From positions 26,696,001 to 26,760,000 of the forward strand of contig JAZBRS010000039.1 of the NCBI GenBank assembly GCA_037176725.1: a stretch of 64,000 nt of DNA, read 5' to 3'. The translations under genes and the position numbers were made by a program. Under the pieces are notes generated by a model. The model made no database searches and was not told where the DNA came from. It was given only the letters and a program-made list of their open reading frames with translations. Origin of the DNA: Posidonia oceanica. Lineage: Eukaryota > Streptophyta > Magnoliopsida > Alismatales > Posidoniaceae. Numbering within the stretch: the stretch's first letter is position 1; every line of letters begins with the position of its first letter. This document shows, piece by piece, positions 61,301-64,000 of this stretch.

Positions 61301-64000
61301 AGCTTGGTTCTGACTGGCGGAGAAGCAGTAGGAGGAGGAGAGAGAGAGGGGGGAAGCGAGTGGTACCTGTGTTCGTGTCCGGAAGGCGCTCCCGACCTCG
61401 GCAGTGTCGGAGGTGGTCGGAGCTCGTCGTCCGGTTGCTGCAGAGGATGCTGGTGGCTCGCGGTGGTCCGGACGTCCTCAGGAGGTGCCTCTGGTGCTTC
61501 CTGAACGATCGGACGTGAGCTTCGGAACTCGGGTGAAGAGTTGGCTTTTTTGGGTTGTCAGATTGCCGCCGGAGGTGGGGGGAGAGTGTTGCTGCCCGTC
61601 CGGTGGAGTGGAGCCCTCCGGGAGGAAGCTGGAGGTCTGAGGAGCGAAGCTGGATGGCTAGCTTGGTCTTCTGGAGAGTATGGAGGGAGTTTGAGAGCTG
61701 GGTCGATTTTTGGTCTGAGGGAGACTTAGGTGTTTGAAGTGGACTTTAAGGTCTGTAGTGGATGGTTTGGTTTGCTGTCGGAGGCTCTGGAAAGGTGGAT
61801 GTCCGGCGAGTGGCTAGGTGCAGTTTGGGAGGAGGCTGTTGATTCTGGAGGAGGGAATTGGGAAATGGGTTACAGGTCAGTGGCAGTTGGCTTCAAAGGG
61901 TGATTCTGGGAGGTTTTAGGTGGTGGAATGGCCGTGGGATGGCAGGAGATGAAGGCTGGGTGCTAGGTGAGTTTTAGGGAAGGAATTGGGAGAAGGGTGA
62001 AGGCCAGGAAGGGTGTAGGTTAGCTGGTAATGGAAGAGGAGAGTTCCCTGGATTTGGGAAGGAATGGGAGAGGTTCTGAGGAGTGAGAAATGGCGTGGGA
62101 TCTGGGTTCTTCTCCGGGATGCCCAGAACTTCCTCAAGCTCTACTCTCACTGCCCTTTTCTCTCTAGAAATTGGGAGGTGAAGAGGAGAAGGAGGAGGGT
62201 CGCACAGATGGGAAGAAGGTGGAATTGCTCTCTGGTTTGCTGGTGGTCTCTCCTTGCTTGCTTGCTCACTGATTGTCTTTTTTTTTTTTGAAGGAATGGA
62301 CGGGAGGCTTTTTATCCGGAGGAGGTTGGCTGCTGGCGCGCTGGAAACTTTTGAAATCCACCGGCGGCACTGCAACAGAAGCGATGGGCGTCGGCGAGGC
62401 GACCGGCATTCAATGCCTCTGGAAAAGAAGCTGAGATAGGAGGGGGCGGCGAGCTGCTGTAGACGATTGGATTGAAGCTTGAATTTGAACAATGGAGGGA
62501 AGGCTGTTGCTGCAGCTCGCGGGAGAATCGGTGGAAAGAGAAAAAACGCAGGGGAAGAAGGAAGAAGAAGGAGGAGAAGGAAGGCGTGGGCCGGACCGTG
62601 CGGGCCGAGAAAAAGAAATAAAAAAAGAAGGAAAAAAGAAGCAGGCCGACAGGCCCAGTAAGAAAGAAAGAAGGGAAATAAGAAAGAAAGAGGGGGGCAA
62701 GAAGGGGAAATAAAATTGGTAAAAATAAACCAAAAATAAATAAAGATATTAGAAGAGTTGTGCTGTAGATTAGGATTTTAATTAAGACTTTTAATGGTCA
62801 TTTTGAGTTGATTAATGTGTTTTGGGCTTGATTAGGGTTTTAGGATTTTGGTTTTGTTTTTAATTGATTTTCACTTGATTAAATGTTTGTTAAACCTTTT
62901 TTAAATTGTTTTAAAAATTGTATTTCCCTTGTTGGACATTTAGAATATTGATTAGGATTTTTTAGGATTTATTTCGTGTTAATTTATGGTTGGTTTTTGA
63001 TTTTAAAGTTGTAGTCTTTTTAGGGTTTCTTCCTTTTAAGTCTTTTAAGTTATGTTTGGATTTTTATTTATTGGTTTTTTCTTGAAGTTTTTAGTTGGTT
63101 TTCTTCTGGTTTGATAGGGTGTTTTTTAAGTCTTTTCAGATGTGTTTTTCTTTTCTTTTTTTAATTAAGTTTTAACTTGTTTTTCTTATGTTTACTAGGT
63201 TAGGTCTTTTGCCTTCTTTAATTACTTGTTTTAGTGTTTGATTTTTTAATTCTTCTTTTTGGGTTTGTTTTTTTTTTAATTCTTCTGATGGGTTTTTACC
63301 TTTGGTGGGTTTTGATTTTATTTTAGCTTTTTCCTTGATTTTTCAGTGTTTTCTTTTGATTTGTTTTGCATTTTTTAGTTTGTATGTTTGGTTTTTCTTT
63401 TAACTTGATTTAGCTAGGTTTAAGTTGTTAATTGCTTGTTTAATATTTTTTTAATTGTTTTTCTTAGGGTACTAATTTGTTTGTTTTATGTTTTGAGGTT
63501 TTGCAGATTTTTATGGGTTTTTGTGGATTTTTGCAAGAGAGGGAAAAGTAAAAGAGAAGGAAGAAAGAAATGGAAAAAAGGGGGAGAAAGGAGGAAAAGA
63601 GATAGGTTGGAAGAAAACGATTTTTTAAAATTCAGCAAAAGTGTTAAAAATAAAGTAAAAATAGGGATAAAATAGAGGAAGGATAGAAGCACAGAGGGGG
63701 CCCACAGCCAGACCAGAAGAAGGACAAGAAGGGGATGAAAAGAGAGATGATAATTAGGAGAGAGAGAGGAGAGAGAAAATGATAATCCCGGAGAGAGAAA
63801 AGCATAATTTGGGTGAAAGAGGGTCTTAATGGTCTTGGAATGGGGTGAGAATTGGTGAGTGGGTAGTCTAGGCTTTGGAGTGTTGGTCTTGAAGTTTTGG
63901 TTTGATTCTAAGGGGTTTTGGAGGGGTTTCAAGGTGTAGAAAAAGGGTAGTTTCTCCTAAGTTTTCTAGTGTTTTTGGGAATGGGTTAGGTTTGGAAATT
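58384..64000 (-). mobile_element. LTR 'D', reverse orientation, cut by the window edge
   Basis: Starts TGTAGCGATCCCGATCGG, the reverse complement of the E1/E0 LTR end (subtype I). It continues through the fossil primer site (58501), the conserved terminal block, repeats (58960-59345), the degenerate TGCA region, the GC-rich part and the A-rich part to within about 220 bp of the LTR start by comparison with E0. The other end, and whether an internal region follows, cannot be seen. It inserted in the GC-rich part of F. Confidence 0.85.
58960..59345 (-). repeat. 30-bp repeat array in LTR D
   Basis: About twelve diverged monomers such as CACGCAAAACGAGACAAGAA, in the same position as the arrays of the other LTRs. 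Confidence 0.75.

Overview
This window is plant nuclear DNA made almost entirely of nested Ty3/gypsy LTR retrotransposons of the Tat/Ogre type. I see no host gene, tRNA, rRNA or CRISPR array. The evidence for a plant is the set of family hallmarks: LTRs of 5.5-6.5 kb, a primer-binding site resembling the tRNA-Arg type, a second RNase H domain after the polymerase RNase H, a long tandem-repeat 3' untranslated region and plant telobox motifs (AAACCCTA). A large-genome angiosperm, probably a eudicot, is likely. I cannot name the species.

Layout, left to right. 1-15331 is the 3' part of element E0: repeat-rich 3' UTR (1-2990), polypurine tract (2991-3003) and 3' LTR (3004-15331). That LTR is split by a reverse-oriented solo LTR, 'A' (4962-11509, target duplication CCCAC). 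15332-16087 is a gag fragment of an older element, H. H is interrupted by E2 (16088-54541, target duplication GCTAT), a deletion derivative. E2 is in turn interrupted by E1 (20443-53364, target duplication CATAT), which is structurally complete at 32.9 kb. E1 carries its own insertion, reverse solo LTR 'C' (38053-43544, target duplication CACCT). H gag resumes at 54547-55653 and is interrupted by forward LTR 'F' (from 55654). F is split by reverse LTR 'D' (58384 to the window end). The nesting H > E2 > E1 > C is four levels deep, and three junctions are proved by exact 5-bp target duplications.

E1 is the informative element. Its LTRs (20443-26222 and 47587-53364) differ by roughly 1% where I compared them, so the insertion is young. 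The internal region reads PBS, 1.3-kb leader, gag, protease, linker, reverse transcriptase/RNase H, second RNase H, integrase, A-rich spacer, an extra sense-strand ORF, four types of tandem array, then polypurine tract. Gag to integrase (27551-36346) stays in one frame without a frameshift but contains eight internal stops, six of them TAG. E1 therefore looks like a copy mobilised in trans or already decaying. The extra ORF, cut in two by solo LTR C, resembles the uncharacterised plant family DUF7745.

The most interesting signals are: the DUF7745-like ORF in the position an env gene would take; 3' UTR arrays built of short hairpins whose arms change together; a possible 4-kb leader intron with a donor conserved in six LTR copies; a fossil primer-binding site inside every LTR; and a 30-bp repeat organised into 90-bp higher-order units inside one LTR.
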